In this document: positions 15,807 to 25,600 of the stretch, one piece after another
How positions within the stretch are numbered: position 1 is the first letter of the stretch
Layout of the letters: each line of letters starts with the position of its first letter
Origin: 1-14-2-50-31-20 sp965370315
Lineage (GTDB): Bacteria; Bacteroidota; Ignavibacteria; Ignavibacteriales; Melioribacteraceae
Reading direction: 5' to 3'
DNA length: 33,002 bases
NCBI GenBank assembly: GCA_965370315.1
Contig: CBDUTO010000040.1
Span: 1 to 33,002 of the forward strand
The notes under the pieces: generated by a model
The model's input: only the letters and a program-made list of their open reading frames with translations
Databases searched by the model: none
What the model was told of the DNA's origin: nothing
Position numbers and translations under genes: made by a program

Positions 15807-16505
15807 ATGAAATTTATTATTACTCTAATACTACTTACGTCCCTTTTTTCTTGTTCTTCTATTGATATCGAAAAAAAAGATAATAAACTGAAAGGCTTCT
15901 ATTCATATATGGCTGATGCTGCAATGTTTACAGATTGTAAAACCAACAATAAATATCCAGTTGCAATGGAAGCAGATAACATTTCACTTGAACGTGCATA
16001 TTTAGAAATAGTTGAAAGCCCTGGAGAAAAAATTCTTGTTACACTAAATGGTCATTTTGAAAGCCGTCCTAAAATGGAGGGAGATGGAGAAAGAGAATTT
16101 TTAATAGTAGATAAGTTTGATAGAATTTGGCCACATATAAATTGTGTTAGAAATCTTGGTACCGCAAACTTGAAAAATACATTTTGGAGTTTGAGAGAAC
16201 TGAATGGAAAATCCACTAAAAACTTTAAACTCCAAAGAGAAATACATTTTTTGATAAAACATGATAATAGCATAAAAGGGTTTTCTGGATGTAATAATTT
16301 TTTCGGTAACTCAGTTACAAGTATGGATACGCTACAATTTAGCAAAGTTGGATCAACACGAATGATGTGTGATTATATTAAACTAGAAACAGAACTTTTT
16401 CAAATCTTTGAAAAAACTAATAGATATAATATTTATGGTGAGTACCTCTATTTATACACTGACCAAGTATTATTAGCGAAATTTGAGTCTGTTTATTTTG
16501 ATTAA
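15807..16505 (+). CDS. Lipoprotein with NlpE-like OB region and META (HslJ-type) domain
   Basis: A 232-aa exported lipoprotein with lipobox LFSCSS (Cys16). Residues about 28-112 read GFYSYMADAAMFTDC ... RIWPHINC. This resembles the OB-like region found with NlpE and META proteins, and it contains two cysteines that could form a disulfide. From about 118 there is a META/HslJ domain: NTFWSLRELNGK, IKGFSGCNNFFGN and STRMMCDY. META domains occur in envelope-stress and secretion-linked proteins, but the molecular role is not established. It is convergent with the FadL-like gene, with stop codons one base apart. Confidence 0.8.
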   Translation: MKFIITLILLTSLFSCSSIDIEKKDNKLKGFYSYMADAAMFTDCKTNNKYPVAMEADNISLERAYLEIVESPGEKILVTLNGHFESRPKMEGDGEREFLIVDKFDRIWPHINCVRNLGTANLKNTFWSLRELNGKSTKNFKLQREIHFLIKHDNSIKGFSGCNNFFGNSVTSMDTLQFSKVGSTRMMCDYIKLETELFQIFEKTNRYNIYGEYLYLYTDQVLLAKFESVYFD

Positions 16506-16506
16506 A

Positions 16507-17856
16507 TCATAATTTATATGTAAATCCAAATACTAAATCTACTTGGTGATAAACGACATCACTTCTATCCGATTTCTTTTGCCCAAAAATCCTTAACCCA
16601 TCATATATATTATCTTCAAATCCATATCCCAACCCTATCGTAATACTTAATTTATCAAACTTAAACATTCCACCAACACGAATATGAATAATATCCCAAT
16701 TTGATAGCGCAAATTTATTTACGGAATTTGGAATAAAAGCAGTTTTATCAGTAGTGATGCTTCCATAATATGTAAAGTTATTATTATATATATGTTTAAT
16801 TCCAAATCCAAAATTTATTACCGAATTTAAACTATAAGTTGAATTGTACTTAATTTTCTGCCCAGAAGACTGGGCATGGAAAGCATTTGGATTCATTATA
16901 TTAAACTCACCAACATCATTAAACCATTCAGCAGTAAAATAAAAAGATGTGTTTTCTAAATAGTATGCTGCACCAATTGCAATTGATAATGCTGAACGAA
17001 ATTCTGCAGATAAATCTTCTTGGAAGTCACTTGCAAAAGTTGGTAAATCACCCAATATGGAACTATCAATGTTTGTCGCTGATAGATTCATTGCGGTTGA
17101 ACCAACACCAAATATATTTAAGCTCGGAGTTGTAACTGTAATTCCAAGCATTAACGGTTCTAACTTAAAACTTGCCCCAAATTTTAGAAGTGTTCTTAAG
17201 TTAAAATATGTGTAATCTTCAAAAAGTATTACAGTGTTATTTGTATTTGTAGAATCCATTTTTTGTAATATAACTTGATTTCTTGCGCTTTGGCTTCTAT
17301 AGGGAAAGTATAGTGTTGCTCCAATTCCAATGTTTTTAGAAATTGCTTTTGACCAAGAAATTCCTGGCCAATACTCCGATAAATTTTCATAGACTGAGGC
17401 TTCATTTGCGCTGAACGAAACTTGTGAATTAGAATACGGAGTTGTATTTAGTTCTTGAGCCTCAAAATTAAAATCATAGCGTGTTATATATGAAATGGCT
17501 ATTTGTTCATCTCCCAACCACTTTGGCAAACGAACTGCAAAAATACCAGGAGACGCTTTAACGGATGAAGATGCTAATTTACTATCTGTTCCAAAAGCAT
17601 TATTAATTGAAATTACATATGCCTGCACTGAGTGTGTTGTTAAAATTAAAGCCGAATCTGTTGTAAATGCCATTGATCCCGGATTATAATATGTTGCACT
17701 TAAATCTGAAACACCACCAACAACAGCTCCACCAAGGAGTTCGCCGTATGTTCCATATTGCTTAGCCCAGTATTGGGTATCCTGAGCAACTAGTTTGGAA
17801 GCACTTAAAAGCACTACTATTAGAAATAAACAAAAATTTGTAGTTTTTAAAAACAT
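16507..17856 (-). CDS. FadL/OmpP1-like outer-membrane transporter protein
   Basis: A 449-aa predicted outer-membrane barrel with a signal peptide of about 24 residues (hydrophobic core, then KLVAQ). Near the mature start, GGAVVGGVSDLSATYYNPG is the pattern of FadL/OmpP1 and PorV-like proteins, in which a long-chain substrate hatch precedes the barrel. The C-terminus is VDLVFGFTYKL. An ATG at 17856 is chosen over a TTG two codons earlier. It follows another barrel gene by a few bases, so the two form an operon. The substrate is unknown; hydrophobic compounds are the family precedent. Confidence 0.72.
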   Translation of the reverse strand: MFLKTTNFCLFLIVVLLSASKLVAQDTQYWAKQYGTYGELLGGAVVGGVSDLSATYYNPGSMAFTTDSALILTTHSVQAYVISINNAFGTDSKLASSSVKASPGIFAVRLPKWLGDEQIAISYITRYDFNFEAQELNTTPYSNSQVSFSANEASVYENLSEYWPGISWSKAISKNIGIGATLYFPYRSQSARNQVILQKMDSTNTNNTVILFEDYTYFNLRTLLKFGASFKLEPLMLGITVTTPSLNIFGVGSTAMNLSATNIDSSILGDLPTFASDFQEDLSAEFRSALSIAIGAAYYLENTSFYFTAEWFNDVGEFNIMNPNAFHAQSSGQKIKYNSTYSLNSVINFGFGIKHIYNNNFTYYGSITTDKTAFIPNSVNKFALSNWDIIHIRVGGMFKFDKLSITIGLGYGFEDNIYDGLRIFGQKKSDRSDVVYHQVDLVFGFTYKL

Positions 17857-17868
17857 AATCAATCAGAA

Positions 17869-18426
17869 TTAAAACCCAACACCTATACCAACACTAATCC
17901 AAGGTTCACTTGCATTATAAGGTGATTTATCGTCTTGAATTACATCCCACAATGCCTGAGCATATGCCCAAGTGTTTCCACCAATATGTTGTGAATAACC
18001 AGCACCAAGAAGAAGAAATGGAACCCAATTTCTATCACCCTCAGCAAACTCAGTTCTATATTTGTAACTATAGTATGCAAATTCTGCATGCAGATATAGC
18101 TGAGGTATTACTCTGAATCGAGAAAATACTGAACCGCCATAATTAGTAGAAGTAACCTCTGTAGCATATCTTGAATCATTTACATATTCGTACATAAGTT
18201 TTAATCCAGCAGAAAGCTTTGGAGTAACCTTATAACCTACCATTGGCTCAACACTAATTCTAAAGTAGTCTCCGAAAAAGTTAAAACCGACCCCACCACC
18301 ATAATATATTTTTTCAGACAATGGCTTTTTAGGAGATGTCTTTTGAGCTACAGTTCTTGTAGAATCTTGTTGTGCTATTGTAAAAGAAAATGCGATAAAT
18401 AAAAATACTATAAGTATATTTTTCAT
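17869..18426 (-). CDS. Small outer-membrane beta-barrel protein
   Basis: A 185-aa protein with a clear signal peptide (MKNILIVFLFIAFSFTIAQQ). A short basic and proline-containing linker follows, then an eight-strand-like barrel: alternating strands such as YFRISVEPMVGYKVTP and LSAGLKLMYEYV, ending SVGIGVGF with terminal Phe. GAGGG lies five bases before the ATG. It is immediately upstream of the FadL-like gene. It looks like an OmpA-barrel/OmpW-sized porin; no specific family is recognised. Confidence 0.68.
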   Translation of the reverse strand: MKNILIVFLFIAFSFTIAQQDSTRTVAQKTSPKKPLSEKIYYGGGVGFNFFGDYFRISVEPMVGYKVTPKLSAGLKLMYEYVNDSRYATEVTSTNYGGSVFSRFRVIPQLYLHAEFAYYSYKYRTEFAEGDRNWVPFLLLGAGYSQHIGGNTWAYAQALWDVIQDDKSPYNASEPWISVGIGVGF

Positions 18427-18558
18427 AAATCCCTCGAATTTAATTAGTATATGTATTAGTTATAATTTAATCAAATTTTAATGTAGTTATCATGTTACTC
18501 AAATGCAATAGAGGAGACGCCATCAAATTAAAACTAAGTTTATGAGATGCTCCATTAA

Positions 18559-19509
18559 CTATTTTATTATTGTTCTCTGCTCTCCAATCTTTAGAATAAT
18601 TACATCTTTTTTAGTCAAATTGCTTTTTAACATTTCATATTTCATTAACTGTTCAGCTTCACCCAGTGAATCATAGGCTTCAGCAAAAGTATCATAATGC
18701 ATAGGTATAATTCGCTTTGCCCTTAAATCTTGAGCAACCAAAAGTGCATCGTGCGGATCTGTGTGCCGAATATAACTATATTCTCGCGGATGAATTGGAG
18801 CAATAGGCAGGATTGCTAAATCTATTTGTGGAAATTTCTTAGCCGTTTCTTTAAAAACTGTTGTTGTAGAATCGTAACCAGTATCACCTCCAAAGTAAAC
18901 AGTTATTCCATTGTATTCAATTATGTAACTTGTAAAAGCTCGTGGAAGCCAATCATAGTCTAATCCATAGCGCATTCCATTGTGAAGTACAGGGGCACTT
19001 GTAATTTTAACTCCATTTACCTCCGTAGAATTCCACCACCTTAAATCATTCGAATTAAAATTATAATTTGGAATGTAGAGCAAACCACCTTCTGGAACAA
19101 TTAATTCACTTACTTTATCTTCAATCATTTCAAGCGATCCGAGAGAAAGGTGATCTGGATGTAAATGCGAAATTAGAGTAACATCAATTTGTGGCAAATT
19201 TTCAACATCAATGCCTGGTTCAATTAATCTCTTGGAAAGGAAAGCAACTGTTTCTGTAAAAATAGGATCTGTTAGAATAAATTTATCATCAATTTGAATT
19301 AACATTGTTGCATGACCAATCCATAATACTGTAAGACGTGCATCTTCCACTTTAGGATTTTCAATTTTGTTCACAATCTTGACTGGAGAACCAAATAGTG
19401 CTGAAATACTACTCCCAACAGTATTAGACGTTGACATTATTGCAGTACAAGAATTCGTCGAAAGTAGAACAAGTAATCCTAGCAATGTATTAACAAATAC
19501 CTTCTTCAT
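18559..19509 (-). CDS. Lipoprotein metallo-beta-lactamase-fold hydrolase (COG2220, UlaG/NAPE-PLD-like)
   Basis: A 316-aa predicted lipoprotein (LVLLSTNSC lipobox, Cys21) with a metallo-beta-lactamase fold. The metal motif is ISHLHPDHLS (HXHXDH). Further ligands are in APVLHNGMRYG, VYFGGDTGYD and IIPMHYDTF. WIGHATMLIQID at the domain start is typical of the UlaG/NAPE-PLD branch of lactonases and phosphodiesterases. The start is the ATG at 19509, which overlaps the upstream stop codon by one base (TAATG) and has GAGG upstream; an earlier in-frame codon at 19542 would put extra residues before the lipoprotein signal. Being lipidated and outside the cytoplasm is less usual for this group. The substrate is unknown. 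Confidence 0.82.
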   Translation of the reverse strand: MKKVFVNTLLGLLVLLSTNSCTAIMSTSNTVGSSISALFGSPVKIVNKIENPKVEDARLTVLWIGHATMLIQIDDKFILTDPIFTETVAFLSKRLIEPGIDVENLPQIDVTLISHLHPDHLSLGSLEMIEDKVSELIVPEGGLLYIPNYNFNSNDLRWWNSTEVNGVKITSAPVLHNGMRYGLDYDWLPRAFTSYIIEYNGITVYFGGDTGYDSTTTVFKETAKKFPQIDLAILPIAPIHPREYSYIRHTDPHDALLVAQDLRAKRIIPMHYDTFAEAYDSLGEAEQLMKYEMLKSNLTKKDVIILKIGEQRTIIK

Positions 19510-20093
19510 TAGAAGTACCTCAGACGAATCGTAAAAATCCAATCTGAATTTATAAATTTTGGTGAATATGTTGTTTGAAATCCGAGAATACCAGCGAAGA
19601 GGTAAACTCCTACTTCGTAACTAATTCCGTTATTCCCATTAAAATTATAATACGATGAAGCAAGAGATAAGGATGCATATTCACCTTTTTGCCAAATAGG
19701 AATGTAGAATCGAACACCTCCACGAAACAACCACTTATCTTTAAACCCATTTTCGATATTTAAATATTCTGGAGTAATAAAAGCCTCTACAGAACCACTT
19801 TGTCGTGCTAAAGGATCAGTTATAAAATATCTCCATGGAGATAGTTTCTTATTCGTACCAAATGAATATAATAATGGGGTAACTTGCCAGCGCATACCAA
19901 ACTTAGCACCTGTAGTTGTTGTAATCCACTCTGGACTTGGAATGAGTTGTGCCACACCCCACATCCAAGTGAAATGAATATTTGGCTCAGTTGGAACTTG
20001 ACTACTATCAGCAACGTCTATTCTTTCGTTAGCTACAAGAATAGAATTTATTGCAAAAAGAATAAGGAATATTTTCGAATATTTATAAATCAT
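19509..20093 (-). CDS. Predicted exported beta-barrel protein, unknown
   Basis: A 194-aa protein with a signal peptide (residues 1-20, ending ILVANE). The rest looks like beta strands with many aromatic residues (WMWGVAQLIPSPEW, GFQTTYSPKF) and ends WIFTIRLRYF with terminal Phe, consistent with outer-membrane insertion. Its stop overlaps the start of the metallo-beta-lactamase gene by one base, so the two are translated together and probably work together. No family is recognised. Confidence 0.6.
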   Translation of the reverse strand: MIYKYSKIFLILFAINSILVANERIDVADSSQVPTEPNIHFTWMWGVAQLIPSPEWITTTTGAKFGMRWQVTPLLYSFGTNKKLSPWRYFITDPLARQSGSVEAFITPEYLNIENGFKDKWLFRGGVRFYIPIWQKGEYASLSLASSYYNFNGNNGISYEVGVYLFAGILGFQTTYSPKFINSDWIFTIRLRYF

Positions 20094-20212
20094 TAAAATT
20101 GTTTAATTTATTAAATCATTTTTAAAAAGTAAAAATTATTTATTTGGGAAGTTACATAATTATATTTTTAATAAATTTTGATAATAGTTTCTAAATAGCA
20201 TGAGAGAATTTC

Positions 20213-20806
20213 ATGAAACAAGTACTTAAAATAACAACATTATTAATTTTGCTTTTATCTTTAGTGCAGTGTTCTTCCACAACAGCAATAAATGATTTTT
20301 TTGGAATTAAAATGCCACCAAATGAATCTGAGTATTTTAAGATTGTAGCCTACACTGAATCCTCAGGAATTTCATATCAGAGCTCACCAAATATGGATCC
20401 AAATATATTTGCATGGGCAAGTTTGGAAGGAGATATATTAAGAGTTAAATTAGTAAATAATTCTAACAGTCCTGTTCCACTTAACTATAATAGTGATCAA
20501 TTTATAATAGTAACTATAGATAATTCAGAATTTATTTGTACTAAAGGAAATATTATTTCTTACAATAATCTATCCCCAATAAAAGGACAAAACTCAGTTG
20601 AACTATTATTGGAATTACCTCAAAATTATTGGGATACAATAGGGATGAAAAACTCACAATCATCAAACGAGAATTATACGCACGATGTTTGGAAAGGACT
20701 AAACACATTAGTAATTGATAAGGATAGCGTAAAGTATATTAAAATTAATCTTGGCTTTACCACAAATATACTGTTAAAGAATGTTCCTAAAATAGAATTT
20801 GACTAA
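20213..20806 (+). CDS. Hypothetical lipoprotein
   Basis: A 197-aa protein with a lipoprotein signal (LLLSLVQCSS, Cys20). The mature part is mostly beta-rich, with VKLVNNSNSPVPLNYNSDQF suggesting an immunoglobulin-like or DUF-type strand pattern; I do not recognise the family. GAGAGAA lies before the ATG. It is convergent with the next gene, with stops overlapping by four bases (CTAA). Confidence 0.62.
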   Translation: MKQVLKITTLLILLLSLVQCSSTTAINDFFGIKMPPNESEYFKIVAYTESSGISYQSSPNMDPNIFAWASLEGDILRVKLVNNSNSPVPLNYNSDQFIIVTIDNSEFICTKGNIISYNNLSPIKGQNSVELLLELPQNYWDTIGMKNSQSSNENYTHDVWKGLNTLVIDKDSVKYIKINLGFTTNILLKNVPKIEFD

Positions 20807-21399
20807 TTACTTCTAACAGAAAAAAACAACACAACCGTTATAACAACAGCAGTAATAGCAACAATTGGCTCTAGCATACTTGGGGAAAATGGTTCGGAGG
20901 GGACATTGCCTTTTGTAAAAGGAAGCGAACGGTTTTCTACAAAGTCTCTATTCTCAAATTGTATAGTATCCGTAACTGAATAGTGAAAAGTATCTGCATG
21001 TAAAATAGAAGATGAATTTTCTACTACATACTCACCACTTAAAATAATTTTTCGTTCCAAAAGGTACCCACCTAAAAGGCCATCTTTAAATAAGTCTGAA
21101 TAGTTAACTCCTGCTTTAGAAATAGAATACGATATTTTATTATTTGCTTTATCAAGACTAACTGCTATTCCATTTCTGACAAATGAATTTTCAGCCCTAT
21201 TATTTAACATTGAATATTCTGCAACTGTTTGATACTCAATGTTGTATTCACTAATTGAATCAGTTATTTGGGAACTTAATACTAATGTAGAGCTATCCAC
21301 AAGTGCATTTATTATTTCAAGATTTGTTCTGCTTTGGGCAAAAATTGAAATCCCGATAAAGAGAAAAAAAAACAATGCTTTGGTTTTAATAGTAATCAT
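20803..21399 (-). CDS. Hypothetical secreted protein with C-terminal membrane anchor
   Basis: A 198-aa protein with a signal peptide (ALFFFLFIGISIFAQ) and a final hydrophobic segment, LEPIVAITAVVITVVLFFSV, close to the C-terminus. It would therefore face the periplasm and be held by a single-pass anchor. The middle is polar with VEN and LLGGYLLERKIILSG elements and no catalytic motif. AGGAA lies five bases before the ATG. It diverges from the PorV-like gene over 195 bases. Function unknown. Confidence 0.62.
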   Translation of the reverse strand: MITIKTKALFFFLFIGISIFAQSRTNLEIINALVDSSTLVLSSQITDSISEYNIEYQTVAEYSMLNNRAENSFVRNGIAVSLDKANNKISYSISKAGVNYSDLFKDGLLGGYLLERKIILSGEYVVENSSSILHADTFHYSVTDTIQFENRDFVENRSLPFTKGNVPSEPFSPSMLEPIVAITAVVITVVLFFSVRSN

Positions 21400-21509
21400 C
21401 TGCTTTCCTGTTCAGCCTTTCTTTGCGGATTATTCAAATTCTATTACGAATTTAACTAATAATTATCTTTTCTCAAATATTCCAAATTTTTACCTTGTTG
21501 ATAAAGCGT

Positions 21510-21517
21510 TACTTTTG
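21510..21517 (+). promoter_or_regulatory. Possible -7 element before the PorV/PorQ gene
   Basis: TACTTTTG matches TAnnTTTG, 77 bases before the start. The expected TTG -33 element is not at the right distance (a TTG lies only 12 bases upstream), so the call is weak. Confidence 0.28.
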
Positions 21518-21594
21518 CTAATTTGCGTATAAAAATATGGGATGTAATTACTTCCCTTTATAATTAAGTTTGTAGGTTCACATTTAGGTCATTT

Positions 21595-22515
21595 ATGAAA
21601 AACATAAAAATAATAACAGTTCTATTCTTTGGAATTTTCACTCAAATTGTAGGACAAAACACATATGATTTTTTAAGACTCGATTCAAGCCCTCGTGCTG
21701 CTGCCCTTGGTGGTGCCTACGTTTCAGTTAATGATGATCCAAACATAATTTTTTATAACCCTGCTGGAATAACAAATATTGCAAATATTCCAATTTCATT
21801 TTCATTTCTAAAACATTTAGTAGATATTAATTCTGTATCGTTAGCATCAACTTTCGACATTGATGGAATTGGCAAATTTGCATCATCGCTACAATATATA
21901 AATTATGGTGATTTTGAAGAGCGTGATGAGTCTGGAAATAAACTTGGCAATTTTAATCCAAGTGATTTAGCATTTACTATCGCATATGGAAATAGGTTTA
22001 ATGAAAATCTTACATACGGAGTTGGATTAAAGTTAATCTATTCTAATATTGCTGATAACTCTTCACTTGGTATTGCCGGAGATTTGGGATTACAATATTT
22101 ACTTCCACAAAATGGGTGGAGCTTTGGACTCTCAATTCTGAATATTGGGAGCCAATTAACATATTACAATGAAGTAAGCGAAGACCTCCCAACTTCTATT
22201 CAATTAGGTGCAACAAAAACACTGGAAAGAATGCCACTGCAAATTTTCTTTGCCTTTACTCGATTGAATGATGATGATAGATTCAAATTTTTTAATATCG
22301 GTGCCGAATTTACATTAAGCAAAATAATTCAACTCCGCTTTGGTTATGATAATATAAAAAGAGAAGAATACAAAGTTGCTTCATCTTCTGGACTCGGTGG
22401 ATTTAGCTTTGGTATTGGAATTGACGTTAAAGGTTATGATGTTGATTATGCCTTTAACTCAATGGGTGATATTGGTGCTTTGCATCGAATTGGTATTACT
22501 GCAGTAATTAAATAA
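21595..22515 (+). CDS. PorV/PorQ-family outer-membrane protein
   Basis: A 306-aa outer-membrane protein. The signal peptide ends near IVGQ. The mature start, RLDSSPRAAALGGAYVSVND, then NIIFYNPAGITN, is the signature of the PorV/PorQ family of type IX secretion (T9SS) and of related FadL-like barrels. PorV-class proteins escort or shuttle T9SS cargo at the outer membrane, but many paralogs have other roles. No T9SS C-terminal sorting domain or other T9SS gene was found in the window, so a link to secretion is not shown. It ends 134 bases before the convergent kinase-like gene, with a palindromic repeat in between. Confidence 0.82.
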   Translation: MKNIKIITVLFFGIFTQIVGQNTYDFLRLDSSPRAAALGGAYVSVNDDPNIIFYNPAGITNIANIPISFSFLKHLVDINSVSLASTFDIDGIGKFASSLQYINYGDFEERDESGNKLGNFNPSDLAFTIAYGNRFNENLTYGVGLKLIYSNIADNSSLGIAGDLGLQYLLPQNGWSFGLSILNIGSQLTYYNEVSEDLPTSIQLGATKTLERMPLQIFFAFTRLNDDDRFKFFNIGAEFTLSKIIQLRFGYDNIKREEYKVASSSGLGGFSFGIGIDVKGYDVDYAFNSMGDIGALHRIGITAVIK

Positions 22516-22540
22516 TAACACTTCTGAAAAAAATAGTATT

Positions 22541-22636
22541 TGTCATTTCGAACCCGTTTTTTGAGTGAGAAATCTTGTGGATTGTAAAAGGTTCTCACAT
22601 TCGCCTGTTTACAAACAAGATATGTTTCAAATAACA
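22541..22636 (+). repeat. Palindromic intergenic repeat, copy 1
   Basis: It starts with TGTCATTTCGAACCCGTTTT and continues with GTGAGAAATCT, both shared with the copy at 27642-27734. The right end, TGTTTCAAATAACA, is a decayed partner of the left end. It lies between the convergent ends of the PorV-like gene and the long ATP-grasp gene. Confidence 0.65.
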
Positions 22637-22649
22637 AAGTAGTAAATAA

Positions 22650-25600
22650 TTATCCTTTCTCTTTTTTTATAATAGTATTCCCAATTGGCAACGGCCTTGC
22701 AGCGTCAGTAATTGCATCAATTTTACTGGCATAACTTGTTTTATTCTTAATGTCTTCATCAGTTATTATGTGAATATCCAACAAACCATTTGTTTTATAT
22801 CCAGTTCTTAAAAAATTCATTTGACTCAAACTTGAACTCCATCCATCTAGCCAAATATTTAACTCTGTAAGTTGACTCTCACTTCCATCAAAATGTATTA
22901 AAATGTTAATATCACTTTCTGGTCTTGCAGTGCCATTCTTAGTGCTTCCGAAGAGATAAAATCCTTTCACTCCAAATCTTTCAGCATCAAGTCTACTTGC
23001 GAGACCCTCAACATTTCTCATTCGCCAACGCCAATGGATTTCAGATTTTTTCTGATCTAATAAAGTCTCTTTTTTTTCTGTAACCACTTCACTTTCACTC
23101 CCTCTTTCTGTAATAAAGGCTACCGCTATTTCATCATCAGCATTCATTCTTACTTGCATAATATTGCCATCGGTTGAAGCAGGAATATCTATCACTTTTA
23201 TTACAGATGATAAGTCTTTGTAATCTGGGAAAAGTTCACCAAGAATGTTGTTAGATGAATCGAAGAATTTTTCATTAAATATTATGTTTGTATCGTCAGG
23301 ATAGAGTGGCAGGTAACGAATATTTGCTTCAACAAGATCAAGAAAAAAATGTGTTCCGAATGAAAGATCGGGAACATAATCTTTCTGCTTTCGTGCTATT
23401 TCTATTAACATAGCAGTATTATTAATTTCAGAGTATGTGATATGAACCCCAAGTTTTATGTCACCTCTACTTCCCCATCTACCTGGACCCATTAAAATGA
23501 ATTGTCGCTTAGGCAATATTTTATTGAGCTTTCCAATTGCCTCACCAACTCGAAGAAGGTCATCATAACTACTTACTTCACTATACTTTTGAGGGTCAAC
23601 ATAGACAAGATGTGTAATTCCATCAATAACGCCATTTGAAATAAATTTTCTAGCATTAAATATTGTTTTATCCAAAGTTAAATCTTCTGGAATATCTGCA
23701 GGATTGTATTCAATACTATTACTCTGACTCCTACATTGCAATAAATACAACGACTCTCCATCATGTGCAAATTCAATATCAATTGAATGGTTATACTTCT
23801 CTGCAAGCACATTTAGAATTGCATGAATCTGTTTGATGAATTTTGTATTTTTAGTTAAGCCATTAAATGTGACAACAAATTTTTCTTTGCTATAATCCGT
23901 TCCGAGAACCCTTGGCTCTTCAATATGACCCTCATTAAGAATTGAAACAACTTTGCTTATGGCTGGATAATCTGATCCATATGTTCTTAGCAAATGCTCT
24001 ATTTCAACAGTTTCAAATTTCCGTGTTTTTAGATTCATTACATCAACAAATTTTGGTGAATACCGAATAGCTTCTTCTATTGACACATTAACACGTAAGT
24101 TTGGTTTTCCAGGAGCTATTAAAATTGGGTAATCATCACTTACTCTATCCACAGCTCGAGTACCTAATCCTGGTACTATTCTGATTAATCCATCTTCCGT
24201 CTTAATTCTACTTGACCAACGAAATTCATTATTACTAAAAGCAACACCGCCAAACGACGGAAAAAAATAATCGCCAACTTTTTTTCCAACAACTTCTTGA
24301 ATTAGTATCCCCATCTCTTCCTGGATATTTAAAAGACCTTGCTCGGTTCTATATTGAATTGGATCTGGTCCAAACGTGGAAGCATAAACTTCAGCTATTG
24401 CATCAACCAATTGATGCAATCTCTCCTCTTTTGTACCTTGATTGGAAATAAATAGACTTTTATATTTTCCTGCAAATGCAGAACCTAACCTGTCTTCCAA
24501 CAAACTGGAACTTCTAACAATGAGTGGCCCGTCACTAAAATCATTTAGGGCTATAGATAGTCCTTGAATTATTTCCGGTGCAAAAGTTGAACTTTTAAAA
24601 ACGTGAACAATGTATGGATACTCTTGCCTTACTTGACCAATGTCTTTATATTTTTGCTCAATAATATCCTCAAGATTATTGTGCTTCATAAAATTATGAA
24701 GACCATCTGAAGTTATATACCATGTTTTCGGAACTTTTATATTTTCAAATAATCCCTCTTCATTTGGAAACTTATTTAGTATTTGCTTTGCTAAAAATAA
24801 TCCTGAACTTTTACCTCCTATTTTTCCATGACTACTCACTGGATAAATAATACGTTGCATTAATTCCGTAAAATCATCGACAAGAATATATTCCTTAGCA
24901 ATGTTTATAAAATCAAGTTGGTCACTTAACAATCTGCGAATTAGAGCAACACGAAAGCTTATTTTTCTTGTGTATGATAACCTAAGTCCTTGCAAAGTTA
25001 AATGGTGGAAGCGCTCAACTGCTGAGCTTAAATCAGCAAGTGATGACGATGAACTCTCAAGAATATTTACAAGAAACCTTGTGCGATCTTCTCTTATCCA
25101 TTTTTGTATATTACTAAAAACTTTCTCTTCGTTAAGATGTTTTGAAGCTATTTCAAATATCTTATAGCTTGTTGCTAAAAAATCTTCATCCTTTCTTTCA
25201 AATGGACTGTTGGCTTCCTGTAACAACTCACCACGTTCTCTATAAGCTGGGGTAAAAAGTTTCTCGGCTTCTTTTACTCCGCTCCAGCAAAGAAAGTTTA
25301 CCATCTTTCTGGAAACTCTAATTAGTAATTTTGAATCTGTCCCTTTTAATAAATCTAAAATTACTTCCCATTCTGTGCGTTGTTCTTTTTTATTTTGTTC
25401 TTGTTCTTCAAATACTGATTTAAGTCTTTTGTGAAGTATAAACTGTCCAAATTGATCCGCAATGTTTTCAATTAACTTTCTCTCTTCTTTTAAGAATGTT
25501 CCTTCATCTGCAAGTGGGCGTTCTTCTACATAACAGACACAGAGTTTTCCAATTATTTCGTCACGTACTTTTAATACTGCACACTGTTTCCACTCGGAGG

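Noticed and set aside
21595..22515. Evidence for a type IX secretion locus around the PorV/PorQ-like gene
   Set aside because: No PorK/L/M/N, Sov or cargo sorting domain is encoded in the window; PorV-like paralogs also occur outside that system.
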